From Primula veris (Eukaryota; Streptophyta; Magnoliopsida; Ericales; Primulaceae): a stretch of DNA of 64,000 bases. The stretch lies in assembly GCA_963682055.1 (NCBI GenBank), contig OY821740.1, positions 31,264,795-31,328,794 on the forward strand. Direction: 5' to 3'. Positions within the stretch are counted from its first letter, which is position 1, and every line of letters begins with the position of its first letter. Positions 24,454 through 36,189 of this stretch are shown here, in pieces. Under the pieces are notes generated by a model. It did no database searches and had not been told where the DNA came from. It saw nothing but the letters and a program-made list of their open reading frames with translations. A program made the translations under genes and the position numbers.

Positions 24454-26960
24454 GACAATCATCATTGATATAACATGAATAATTTTCTACATTCGTGTAT
24501 CTTTATATGTTTTTTCGGCGAGAAGCACTTTATCAATAAAAGTCCTACGTTTCAGTGTTTCACGGAACAAAAAGTGTACGTTTATTTTTCATTCATCTTT
24601 TTTGACCATTAAGAAGATGCAATCCGTGATAGACTGATCGTTAATTCGTGGTTGTATTATATTTACACAATATTAATCGGCTTGATAGTATTTACCTTCC
24701 ACAGATATTTAATAGTGTAACTTAAGTATTAAACAGTAACCAAGATATGATCACAGTTTAACAGCACATTCAAGAATATATCAATTTTGTTGAAACTATA
24801 CTGATAAGAATAAGCTTAACCGCAATTCTAAGTATATAGACATAAGACACTGTAACCATAACTCTTTCCAGTAAGACGCATTATCCAACTGATGATTTTC
24901 TTTCAGTAATACCTCGCCATGCTACTCAACCAAATGGATAACTAAATATGGGTGAGACCAGTTTACAAAGTAATATTAAACAGTTCAATCATGTTTGAAT
25001 GTTGCCCAAACTTTAGCATTTTAGAATAAATTCTTATTGGGAAAGACTCAAAAGACCATATATACTAGGCTCTTAAAACTTGAAAGGAGACAGTAATTTT
25101 AGATAGAGGAACTTGATCCTCTATTCCTCTATCGTCCACTATTGGACCGGAGCTCATCAGTTCATCAATTGAATAGCAGACAAATCACCAAAAAATCGAT
25201 TAAAGGTAAAAAGTTGGATATAAGTCCTTGTTCAATAAACCTTGATTTGCACCAGCCATCCATTACTTCTGTTGTGAACTGTTGAGAATCCATATCCTTA
25301 AACACCATGGGACCATTTGCATTATCTAGGAAAAATTTCATTTCTTAAACCAGTTCTACCTCTTCGACTTCTTACTAGGATCCGTAGTTTCTCCTATAAT
25401 TCATGTGAATTGGCTTCTTGTAATCATGAACTGATACTAGTAACCCATTTTTATTTTTTAATATTATGAAATATAAAATCACTTCCCCTAATTTTAGACA
25501 TTTCTCCTTCTATATGATATGCAAGAGATTGAGTTCAGATAATATAATGACCGAATCAGGTTACGAATTGATTGTTCATCAGTGAGAAAATGATCTTTCC
25601 TTGGCTTAATTAAAATCTAAAACTTATCGAATAATCTATCTTATCTAATGAAAATGACAGAGCTGGCCTTATGCCAAATCATCCAGCCGGCTAGCTTGAC
25701 AAGATTTATTTATAGAAAAAACTATACAATCGGGTGGTTTTTTGTTGCTTTGTAATGCTATATATAAAGGGTGAAAATTTCAAGTCCGGCTAAAATGTCA
25801 GGAACCTTTGGGTTGACACTGGAATAGTTACCTTTGATCTTAAGCATGTATATTAAAAAAAAAAAATCAAGAGATATGGTTTAACAAAGGGTGTAAACCC
25901 AACATAATTTAAAGCTGTGTAGAACCACTATTCATGTTCATACAGTCTATTCTCTGATTAAAAAGAATTGCCTTGCTAAAGGTGGTGTACTTACAGAATT
26001 TAATGGCTCGAATTTACGGTTTGTCTTGCCGGTCGACATAAATCATGATTGCTTCGAACTAATATGAAGCTATATCCCTTTTCAACATGGTTTCTTGTAT
26101 ATACCACTTTGGAAGTCTTTGTACATTATAATTTCCTAACCTAATAATGGATTTCTGAAGCTATGATCAGTTTTTGTTTTTTGTTTTGACGATATGCTTT
26201 AAACCTAGATAGCATATATGATATTTCAGGCTCTAACTGTATATTAATATTGCAGAGAGAACGTCTATTAAAAGCCATCAAAATAAGTATTTTTTTGCTT
26301 GAAATAGAAGCTTGAGGCTATCAAGATCTTATTCTAGTACTGCACTGACGAAATGAATCATGCTAGAAAGTGATACTTAGCCCTCTCAAATTTAGATTCT
26401 GAGTAAATGACCGGAAACGAATAGCTTGTAGAGCTGAAAGAAACGCGAGAACGTTCTGCATATACAATGGTCTTAATATTGACTTGCCGAAAAGCAAAAC
26501 GGAGTGTGTACATGCCTTAACCACTTTCCACTTGGTTTAGTTTTGCTTGGTTCACTCTAATATATCCTATTTCTATAGTAAACTGACATCCAATATGGTC
26601 GGAGCTATCTTTGTGTCTTGCCACACTATTGTCAAGTTGAGTCGGAGTACTAGTACGATTTGTTTGTGAAGATACCACACAGTTCATTGTCTTTTCAATG
26701 ATTAATATTATTTTAAAGCGTAAAGTTGATAAGATTTAAACTAATATAATAGGAACATCCGATACTTTAAGAGGAAATTAGTCTAGGGGTCAATTTCCAT
26801 AAGATGTCTCGGAGATTCCTTATTTACAAAAAACGTCGTGACTTGAGCCAAATCACAAGGTAAATAATTTCTCTCCGTAGAAATCCAGAAAAGAGAAATA
26901 AATATAACGGAACACAGAACTGGTCAGATGTATAAACATAAAAAAGGGACAAAATTGATC
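24454..26960. other. Intergenic between peptide genes 1 and 2
   Basis: AT-rich, with no further gene seen. Multiple stops occur in all frames. Confidence 0.5.
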
Positions 26961-27127
26961 TCATAAAAGGAAATATCACAGCCGCGATGGTAAGAAACCA
27001 TTGTCTTAACTAAATATATTAGTTTTACAACTTTGCACTTTGTCCTACAAAAGGCATTTTGCTCTTATTACTCTGTACATAATTCTCTGGCCCTTAGGAC
27101 TTTTAGGAAAAGTGAGAGAAGGGACTA
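26961..27127 (+). promoter_or_regulatory. Putative promoter/leader of peptide gene 2, shared with gene 3
   Basis: A TATA-like TCATAAAAGG lies at 26961-26970. It is followed by ATATCACAGCCGCGATGG and then TAAGAAACCATTGTCT (about 26973-27007). The same block occurs before peptide gene 3 at about 29527-29558 as ATATCACAACCGCAATAG and TAAGAAAACATTGTCT. A later shared word, CATTTTGCTCT, occurs at about 27055 and 29612. The position just after the TATA-like box suggests the transcription start and leader. Confidence 0.5.
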
Positions 27128-27277
27128 ATGGCGAAGCCTAATATTATTGTGCTGTTTATCATCATTGCTTTGCAACTCTTTATATTCGTGACAATGGCTA
27201 GAGTTTTAGCTCACCCGCCAAAAGTAATTAGCCCATCAGGTTCAGATAAAGTTTGCTGCTACAAGTGTTGTCAGTGA
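27128..27277 (+). CDS. Small secreted/anchored CC-x-CC peptide, copy 2
   Basis: This 49-residue intronless frame runs MAKPN, then a hydrophobic stretch (residues 6-23) with ALQLFIFVTMARVL, a short proline/serine spacer (PPKVISPSGSD), and ends VCCYKCCQ. It shares the RVL motif and paired cysteines with copies 1 and 3. Its spacer (ISPS) and CCYKCC end are closest to copy 3. The start is the only ATG before the hydrophobic segment. An ATG-less 73-codon frame immediately downstream (27288-27509) has no such features and is not counted. Function unknown. Confidence 0.65.
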   Translation: MAKPNIIVLFIIIALQLFIFVTMARVLAHPPKVISPSGSDKVCCYKCCQ

Positions 27278-27589
27278 CCGTGGAGTCGTGGAGAGATATG
27301 GTGAGAATATAAGATGGCGGAGATATAATGTTGTGAGGAATTCTTTTAGGTTCAAAGGTATTAAGTGTTATAATAAGGTTTTGCAAACTTTCTTTGCAGT
27401 TTTCCCCCTTTTATATGATAGTGTGCTCATTTGTTATCGTGTTCTCATAGTTTGGTCGGATTTAGCTACCATGAAGGCTTGGTTAATGGGCTTTAGTACT
27501 GTTATTTAATTAATATAATGGAGCCGCTATTAAAGAAAAGATTGTCACAGGTAACGACCGTTAACTTCTGGTCTGTGCAACTTTGTATC

Positions 27590-27970
27590 ACTTGTAAGAT
27601 TATTCTTAATATGAGAAATGAGTAATGCATTCAATAATGTGTGTAGTTATCGATCATCTCTCTTCTTTCCCGTTACAGTGAAGAAGCTGTTATCCCAGAC
27701 TATGATTAATAAGGTTCAATTTTAACCACTTTTGCCTCAATGGTCTTTCGCAAGTAGTTTAATTAATACTGGTCGAATGCCATTCTCGTTCACTTATAAG
27801 ATTGTTCTTGATATAAGAAATATGTATTACATTTAAATAATGTGCTCATTTTTCGATCATGATCTCTTCTTGCCCGTTACTGGGGTAAAAAAGAAGTGAT
27901 AATTTTGTAGTTTTACGTTAATCATCTTTGCCTTAAAAATCTTTCACAAGTATCTAGTTTAAACATAACA
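27590..27970 (+). repeat. Direct repeat of the peptide-gene 3' flank
   Basis: Two related blocks begin near 27591 (CTTGTAAGATTATTCTTAAT) and 27793 (CTTATAAGATTGTTCTTGAT). Both continue through ATCGATCAT or TTCGATCATGATC, CTCTTCTT and CCCGTTAC. A third, more diverged copy follows peptide gene 3 at about 29870-30060. The family was evidently duplicated together with its 3' flank, and one duplicate flank has lost its coding part. Confidence 0.55.
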
Positions 27971-29510
27971 TCACACCATTTAGTATGTTAATGACCAACA
28001 AGTCCATTTTATAGTGTCATTTTACCTAAAATGAACACGGCTGGGGAAACGATACACCTCTTTTACATTCTCCCGATGGAGTCAGCGAGTGATTAACTTA
28101 ATCTCTTTTAAAACTGTAGTGGGAGAGAAAATGATAAGAAGATGAGTTCAGTTGTATAACTTAATTTGATTAAACAATATGCATCATGGCTGTAATTGGG
28201 AGAAACTAAAACTAGTAAATAAGCCAATACAGACTATTCAATGTAAGATCAGCTTCTGTAATGAATTTTTTTTACCTAAATTATGTTCTTTCTCAAACAA
28301 ATTCCCGAGATACGGCTTCCTATAAACTAATCCAGTATAAGGTCCTTAACTTATAAAAGGTCATTTAATTTTCAAATCATCCTAAAAGAGTCACCGAACT
28401 TAATATTATGATACTTGTATATTATATATGTAATTAGTCAAACTTATACTACTTATAAGAGTAATAAATTTTTACAACAATTACAAATATACCCACTACC
28501 CATATTTAGGAAATAGCATTTGTTGGCGGATTTATTTCATACCTAGATTACGAGGTAAACATGCACAATCCGTTTTCATAGTTTATGAAATATACATGTC
28601 AAGAATATTGTATTCAATATGTTATTCTTGACATGTATACGTAGTTTTTTATGTTAATATAATAGTGGTGAAAATCATGGAATAATCATGAATTTTATAG
28701 TTTTTGAATTTCAGATTATATTTTGAAAACATAAGCATTGTAAGATAAAAAATAATAATTGATACTAGTACACAAGTGGAGAATGGGAAAGAAGAAAAAG
28801 AAGACTAGTTTAAATTAAGTAAAGTGATTGGCAAATATTATGAAATTATAAACATGGTGAAGAAAAGAAAGCTTAGATAATGTTTTTCTTGAGGGTAAAA
28901 AAATAGAGAATCTGCATATTCAATCAAAATATGATTAATATCACTTGCATAAGAGGCTCTATTCTTTATAAACAATCGCAAAAATGGAATAGATTCAAAT
29001 TTTAGTAATTGATTTAAAATGATTGCAAAGATGTTAAACTTATCTTGTAATTCAATAACCCTGTTTAATTTGGAAAAGAGTTTAAGGGGATCGTTACTTT
29101 TAAAATTACTCTTATTCTTATCGTTAACCTAACCGAAATTTTGGCCCTCTTTCTTCTTAATTTTCTCTTCGTTTTACTCTAATTCTGACAAATTATTATA
29201 TTAATTATCGAAACTTACTTTTGGGTTTCATCGCTTAAATTAAAATGACACAATGTTGATGGTACGTCATAAGGTATCCATGGAACGTCATAATGTATAA
29301 ACCCACATATTTCATGGTTCCCGTCCAAATTATATGCTTTGTATTGAACATATTATATCTTTTTTTCTAGACTAAACGGTACCCATAATTATCTATAGTT
29401 ACCAGTGGACCATTATATATAGTACAAAGGAAGAAGACTTGATTTCACACCAAGGCAGAAACGATCAAATGTACACATGAAAATAGGGGAAAAGGGACTA
29501 ACGTACAGTG
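27971..29510. other. Intergenic between peptide genes 2 and 3
   Basis: No gene seen. The notable item is the perfect hairpin listed at 28592-28638. Confidence 0.5.
28592..28638. repeat. Perfect 15-bp inverted repeat
   Basis: ATACATGTCAAGAAT (28592-28606) pairs exactly with ATTCTTGACATGTAT (28624-28638) across a 17-base spacer. It could be a MITE core or a hairpin RNA. No gene is adjacent. Confidence 0.8.
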
Positions 29511-29690
29511 GTCTTATAAAGAAGCATATCACAACCGCAATAGTAAGAAAACATTGTCTACATAAGTAGGGAAAAGATATATGTAAGCAACTGCTATTTT
29601 TATCCGATAAAGTCATTTTGCTCTAAGAGGCTGCTCGAAATTCTCCAGCACTTAATACTGTTAGATAAGCAAGAGAAGGATCGAATACTA
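29511..29690 (+). promoter_or_regulatory. Putative promoter/leader of peptide gene 3
   Basis: A TATA-like CTTATAAAG lies at about 29513, followed by the ATATCACAACCGCAATAG and TAAGAAAACATTGTCT block shared with the region before gene 2. Conservation of this non-coding block between paralogues suggests retained promoter or leader function, or simply recent duplication. Confidence 0.5.
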
Positions 29691-29843
29691 ATGGCAACAA
29701 CGTTGATCATTGTGATATTTTTCATCTTCACTTTCCAACTCTTTTTAGTTGTTACAGTGACTAGAGTTCTACATGAAGCGCCAATAGCAATTAGTCCATC
29801 CACAGTTTCAGATGATTGTTGCTACAAGTGCTGTACCGGTTAA
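29691..29843 (+). CDS. Small secreted/anchored CC-x-CC peptide, copy 3
   Basis: This 50-residue intronless frame begins MATTLIIVIFFIFTFQLFLV, a strong signal-peptide-like segment. It continues VTVTRVLHEAPIAISPS, then TVSDDCCYKCCTG. The same order of hydrophobic leader, RVL, a proline/serine spacer and terminal CCYKCC is seen in copy 2. Copies 1 and 3 share (V/H)EAP after RVL. Leader bases, motif and cysteines are preserved while spacers differ, which fits a fast-evolving secreted peptide family. Function unknown. Confidence 0.65.
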   Translation: MATTLIIVIFFIFTFQLFLVVTVTRVLHEAPIAISPSTVSDDCCYKCCTG

Positions 29844-30341
29844 CTTGCGAACGAATGTACCTCCCGTTTCACTCATTAGATTGTTTTTTATATGACAAAT
29901 AAGTACTTCTATATAGATTCAAGAAAGATGTGTATTTTCGTACATTACATCTGTCTTCTTGCCGGTGACTGAAGAAGTTGCTACCCGTGATTTATTATGT
30001 TTATAAGTTCAAATTTGAATGTTAATAACTATCATTGCCTTGTCGATCTATCACAAGTGTACTTTATACAAACTCGGTACCATCTAAGCTAGTATGTTGA
30101 CGACCAACAACTGTATCATTGTTGTCATTGTTCACTATCATTTGGCAAACACAAGCTTAACCAGAATGCAGCCGCCACATCGACGTAGATATACAACCTC
30201 TTCAGAGAATAGAACCGTGACACAAATTGTAGCTATGATAATCTATAACAAAAAAGTAGATGTTGTATACTTGATCCTTTTAGCTACGAGTGAGAAAAAA
30301 CAAAAAACTAAAGGCGAACTTATTATCAAATTTTGATTGTC

Positions 30342-30391
30342 ATGATGTTTATCATCATAACATTGCAAGTTTGCAACTATTCACGGTCACT
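30342..30391 (+). pseudogene. Remnant of a fourth CC-x-CC peptide gene
   Basis: ATGATGTTTATCATCATAAC followed by ATTGCAA resembles the leader of copy 2 (TTTATCATCATTG, then TTGCAA). A few bases later, GCAACTATTCACGGTC resembles copy 1 (GCAACTCTTCACAGTA) in a shifted frame. The frame does not continue to RVL or the cysteines, so this is a decayed copy. It lies about 500 bp beyond copy 3. Confidence 0.45.
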
Positions 30392-30570
30392 TAAAACCCC
30401 AATTTTTGTCATACAAAAGCTTTTCCTTTCAGATAATAAAAGAATTTCTCATGATTAGACTTGATCTCATAGGAGTAAAAACCTGAGCGATAACATACAA
30501 GTGTACTAACTTAATACTAAAAATTTGACAGCTTGTGATATAAGTAGTCAATATATGAGTAGAAAACCGA

Positions 30571-33500
30571 TCAACCGAGGCCAGTTCCTGCTTCTTTTCT
30601 TGGGGCGTCCGCCTTAATACGGGGAGGCCTAACTATGCGATCGATTAGCCCATATTCCAGAGCCTCTTGAGCGTTGAACCTTTTAATCCGACTTAAATCC
30701 TTGTTAACCTGCTCATTTACAGAAGGACGTTGCACTTAAAACAAAAGAAAAGGCAATTTTAGATATAAAGTGATAATACCATGTCTGATTTAAAAAAAAT
30801 ATATATAAAGTGATAAAGCATTGTGTTGTTGTAGGTTCTTTCAGTTTGTTTTTCTTTTTTTAACAATCTAATTTCCTTTTGTTTTGACAGCGAAAGGCTG
30901 GCAATTGACAAAACGCGACGATTCCTGTTATTTGGATTAAATTTTATATAGAAAAAACCCAAAAACGAATTTAAACAGGTTTTAAATAGACAGGGTTCTT
31001 AAAATAAGGTATGATTACAGTTTTATCTACAACTAACATACATGACCTGCTTAAAATTGATTTCACTACATTATCCTATCACACTTCTTTATTAATCCCC
31101 AAACTATGATCTTTTTACTGCGGTGTACAAAAGTGGAAAATAGTTAGGCTACAATACTGCTAATTGCTAAATATATAGGTTGGTGTACGAAACTGATATC
31201 TTGTAATATGTAATTGTACAAGATTGTACCCTACCATCAAGATTATCTCTAAAACAAACTGGGACACCCATTCCTTGCAGGGTTGCCGTTTCTAAAAACC
31301 CAAAAAAAAAAAAATGAAAAAAGCACAATAAAATGTGGCTTACCTTCTCAATTGGTTGCCCTGTCTTATTAGCCAATTCAGTATAAAGGTAATCTCGAAT
31401 TCGTAAAAGCTCATTGGCTTCATTACGTATGTCATCAGCCTAACAAATAAAAATGAATGGGAATGAGGGAACTTATAAAATTATACTCAACAATTCGAAT
31501 TTTTTTAATAACATAAGCATACCTGCCCACGAGCAGCTCCAGCTGGAGATTGCAAGGCGATTCTTGAAAGAGGCATTGCAAAGCGGTTACCCTTTACATA
31601 GAAAGCAAATAAGAAACATATTCCAAGAGATTAACCACGTCATTATCATAAAAGACCTTTTACATTACCAAAAGAGACATATCACAAGGGAGTGTCTGAG
31701 GTGCAAAAAGAGGAGCTTCAAAGCGCTAACAACGCGTTGTAAAACGCAAAAACATACTCTATACTCCTTTTTTTCAATTTTAACAAGTGTGGTTATCTTA
31801 GAGTTTCAACTCTAATTCTTGGATAAAAGATTTTGCGAGATGGTACTGGATTGTGTGTTTTATTGCTTTGAAGTATTCAACTTCATAACAATGAACGATG
31901 TTTAAGTTTCAGCTCAAGTCTTAAACCTTGGATATCATTTTCTATTTGTACGATAGTAGTGGATATGTTTTTTATTACTTCATTACATTAAAAAATACTA
32001 TGCCGTTTAGCTACTTTGCACACTTATGAGCATGAATTTTATAATGCAAAGCTTCCAGTTTGAATGCGTTTAGAGAAGGTCTTCTAAAAACGTTTTTGAG
32101 CTACTATTTCTCATTTTAAACCATTTCTCAAACCAAAGGATGATTTAGCTCCTCAGATTGAACCCCTCCCAGAAACATTTCAATATTCTTTTTTTCAAAT
32201 CTATAGTACAGATGGCTCCCGACTTATAAGGAAAAAGATCATATAATCTGCTCAAGTATCCTTACTGTGTCCCATGAGGATCATTTTATTGACTTTGACT
32301 GCATTTTTCAATAAAGCAAATTTAAAATCGACTGCCATCAAGCTCTTATAAAATGAACCTCCAACCCAACACTTGAGCCAATAAATATACACACAAAAAA
32401 GTGTGTTGTCACGCCTGACTTATATGGAAAAGGATCATATAGGTTCTCTCCCTTTTTTTACTTGTTATGCACTAGTAGGTCTTGCTCTTATATAGAATTA
32501 AAACTTATAGAAATCAATAAATATACACACAAAAATGTATTGTCACACCCGATTATCCAAATGTCTAAATCATAAAACTGACAAGATTTCAATACCCTAA
32601 TATATATCTACTGATCTACACACACATATACATACATTTATATACATAAATATCCTAATAAAAGTCCAATCATTTGTACGACCATTTATTCTGGGACTAG
32701 CTAATATCATTGGATACAAACTCGACTTACTAGTTAGATAGGCTACTTCAAGTAAGTTAAAAATACCTTTTCTCCAGCTGCAAGAAGAAATCCAGCCAAA
32801 TTATAGGCATAGCCTACACAATGTGTGGCAACAGGGCTTTTCAAGCTTTGCATTGTGTCGTAAATAGCCAAACTTGGAGTAAGCTGCACACACAAAAAAG
32901 GTCTAAGAATAAAGTAGAATATGTTGAAGATATAAGATCAAGTCCAATGTGTGCTGAAAATATAACTAAACTCACATCTCCGCCGGGACCATTGATGTAC
33001 ATATACAACCTCTTGGAAGAATCAATACTATCAAGGTACAACATAGTCGCAAGCACTTGGTTGCTGAATTCCTCATCTATATTTTGACCAATGAAGATAA
33101 TTCTCTCACGGTACTGCAATATAATTCAGTGAATCACTTTGAAGTATTAGAGCAAATAATGACCTCACTGGTAAGAACCCGGAAGCTCACACCAAACATG
33201 GTCACTTCAATCACGTAATACAAAGTGGATAATCTGCAAATAAACCCCTACACTATGGGTGGTTTGCAAGTAATCCCATGTAAGTATTACAGTTAAAGCG
33301 TCAAACCACGTACTATAAAAAAAAATGCAATCTTGTAAGAAAAAGTTTCTACTTTTTCCCTTTAATATCACAATTTTGCGTAAATTGATCTTGATGACTT
33401 TTCCATGAACCGTTCATTGTCTTGGGTACATATATATTGACAAAATACATGAATTATGTTAATAATCGCCCAAACAGACCACTAAACACCACATAATACC

Positions 33501-35260
33501 ATTAAGTTGTTTGAAAAAAAAAAGTAATCCTATGTGGTTATCTTCTACCTAACTGAAGTACATGGGGTTACAAAACAGACATAGTAAATATGGGTTAGTT
33601 ACATGTTACCCATACTAAAAGCAGGAAGTCGGAGTGACAAGATAAAAAATGACAAAGATGAACAATATAAGTTGCAGATTTGTACTAAAGTAGTTTCATT
33701 TTATTTACTGGACATTTTTACAATAGTCCAATAACTCATCTTAGATGATACAAATCAGACCCAAATCATGGGGAATAGCAACATATAATTATATACGGAA
33801 GGATAAAGATAAAGGAAAATCAAAAAGGACGGACTTACAAGGGCATTCCATAAATCAACCCATTGCCAAGTTCCCTCACCAGGAGTTCTATATGGTACTC
33901 TGGGTGTTCCTATGGGCATCATACCAACACGGGCTCGGGTTGCTTTACCATTTGAAGACCTGTTTATTTGGAGATTTGAACAATATATACACTACCATAT
34001 GTTAGCACTTAGCAATGATTATCATTTGGTTATGGATTATCATAAAGAGCAACAGGGAAAACTTTCAAGGTGAAATTGTCCATTAGCTCCCAGCATCAGA
34101 ACAGTAGACCAATTACCAATATCCGTAAAAAGGGAAGTAGAACATAATAACAACCAATTTACAAAGACATAAGTTATATAAAATGGAAGACATCATTGAT
34201 ATGGTCCCAACTCTCAAACAGTATATTACAAAGAAATTGGAAAAACCACAAGATATACTGGATAGTTTTTAATTGGCCTAGAAAACATATATCTAACTGT
34301 TTTTTTAAAAGGAAGTCTCGAGGTAGGATTCTTCTGGAAAGTTCACATCTTCCTCTACAGTGGAGAAGCAATAAATTAGAACAAAAAAATGAGCGCACCT
34401 TCCAAGTTCCACATAAAATTCATTCCCGTTTGTTTTAATGCAACTTCAAAAGATTATTTCGCTTACTTATTACGGGAAAAAGTGGTCTCTCCAATTAATA
34501 AAAGCAGAACTTAAGCTACGCTGATCTGTTTCCAGCTTTTGAGCAAATAAGCTGAGAAAATTTCGATGTTTTTTTTTTGTTTTTGAGACATTCTAAAGCT
34601 TGCAATTTAGAAAACCAAACTAGCTTGATTTCTAAGTTACCCAAATTAATCAGGTGCGACTTACAAGACAAAGAGTAAAAGTTGCAACAACCAAAAACAT
34701 CATAATGAAAGGAATTCTAATTCTTTCAACCGATATACAGTATATAATTATAACTTAAATAACAAAAAGATGAATAATTAAAGGAAAATAAAAGGGGGTT
34801 CCTATTCAGTCTCAAAATAGTGCACAAAACAAAAAGATTAAAAAAAAAAATCAGAAAAAGATTACCTAAAATTAATAGACTCGTGAACTTTACTGTGAAA
34901 ATCGGCATTCACATTAGGTTTGCCAACGCCGAAAGAACCTGAAATGCAATCAAAATCGAAAGTTAAAAAGGCAAATAGAGGGCATGAAAAGAGGAAAAAT
35001 TAAGTAAAAATTATAGATAAACCAGGAGATTGGAGCTTCAATCCAACAAAAAGCTTGGTCCCACAGCTGAAAACAAAAAAGGGGTTGCAATTAAAAAAGA
35101 TAAGATTTTCAGATTAAGAAGATTATACATGGATACATGGATAAGGAATAAGCTGAGAAAATGAAATTTATTTTAATTAATACCTAAGAGAAGGGTTTGT
35201 GGGTTTGGTTTGAGAGTAAAGGCATGAGGAAGAAGCTGTTGAGTGGATGGAGACTGCCAT
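30571..35260 (-). CDS. CLPR2: ATP-dependent Clp protease proteolytic subunit-related protein 2, chloroplastic
   Basis: There are nine exons on the minus strand: 35260-35184, 35066-35023, 34938-34866, 33959-33839, 33113-32976, 32883-32767, 31591-31523, 31439-31344 and 30708-30571. All introns are GT-AG, and the exons join in frame into 290 residues. A serine-rich plastid transit peptide ([15 protein letters not shown]) leads into [19 protein letters not shown], a segment characteristic of CLPR2. The ClpP fold follows ([57 protein letters not shown]). Compared with ClpP, the catalytic Ser, His and Asp positions are Asn179, Gln204 and Lys254. It is therefore a catalytically inactive ClpR subunit, which in plants assembles with ClpP1 and other ClpR subunits in the stromal Clp core. 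The start is the only ATG before the transit peptide. The large introns hold MITE-like sequence. The gene is convergent with, and unrelated to, the peptide cluster. Confidence 0.96.
33225..33610. mobile_element. MITE-like sequence in a CLPR2 intron
   Basis: The intron at 33114-33838 contains text such as AAACCCCTACACTATGGG near its left part and AAGTAATCCTATGTGG near its right part, with CAAGTAATCCCATGT also at the left. The recurrent AAGTAATCC(C/T)ATGT words suggest a small non-coding element or duplicated fragment. Ends and target duplication could not be fixed. Confidence 0.3.
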
Positions 35261-35865
35261 TTTAGAAAGGGAGAGAGAAAGAAAAAGAAAGAGAAAGAGA
35301 TTAGAAGAAGAGGATGATGAAAAGGGTTATATTAGTATTTTTATACTCAAAAAATAAATAGTTTTCCATATCAAAATCAATCCTAAAAATTACAGTTTGT
35401 AATTCGGATTTACGGTTTATGATTCGGATTTACGGTTTAACCGTGAAAACAGATTTTTTGTAGTCGAAAAATCCAGTCTCGATGTACACGTGAAAAAAAA
35501 TGAAGAAATCCATATAAGAAAATGTCCAATTTTGAGTAAATATTTGACATTTGGTCCAATTATCTGATTTGGTGTAAATTGTAAAATAAGTAAAAGCTTT
35601 TTTTCGGTACAATGGAGGCTAAAGTCGAATGAAGATGAAAAAAAAAACAAAATAAAATTAAGAAGTTAACGAACTCGATGTACATGGCTTTCTATATCTA
35701 AGGTCGCCTAAGATGTCTATAGGCGGTACTTCGAAAAGTATAATTGTGTCATAATTTTCAAGTTTGAGGTTCACGATACTATCACCACACGTATTGACGT
35801 AACATGAAATCCAATGAATGAATATGCTTATAAACAAGGTTGTTAGTGCAAATTATATTTTCTAG
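35261..35865. other. Upstream region of CLPR2
   Basis: This includes the CLPR2 5' leader, with an A/G-rich run on the plus strand at 35264-35305, i.e. CT-rich in the mRNA sense. GATTCGGATTTACGGTTTA-type words are repeated near 35402-35440. No other gene seen. Confidence 0.45.
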
Positions 35866-36189
35866 TCTTTGAAAATATCAATACTTTTCGATGAAAATGG
35901 TGTTCAAAACTTCCGACTTCATCACAAAGTTTTTTTATTAAATTTGGAAATATATTGCGACCATTCAGCTACATTGTTGGTGGGAGTATCTCGATTTTGG
36001 GGGTGTCGTAGCCTCGATAGTTTACACTTAACTTCGCACCCATGTTGCAACTTATATCTTGACTATAACGGAGGGAAATTAACCATGCACATAATTCATG
36101 AAGACAAGGCTAATGATGTTGGATATATCCTTGATCAGTGTTTTTTCATGATAGACAATTTCCTGGCTAATTGGAAAAAGCGTAGCTAA
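35866..36189 (+). other. Unidentified 107-codon open frame, possible exon or transposon relic
   Basis: The frame opens after a TAG (35863-35865), has no early ATG and ends at a TAG. It includes FWGCRSLDSLHLTSHPCCNL, then YLDYNGGKLTMHIIHEDKAN, and DVGYILDQCFFMIDNFLANW near the end. Its composition is protein-like and its length is above background for this AT-rich DNA. I recognise no family, and no partner exon was found. It could be a terminal exon starting at the TAG acceptor, or a relic. Confidence 0.25.

Noticed and set aside
27288..27509. A 73-codon frame downstream of peptide gene 2 as a gene
   Set aside because: It has no ATG in a sensible context, no conserved motif, and lies in the duplicated 3' flank.
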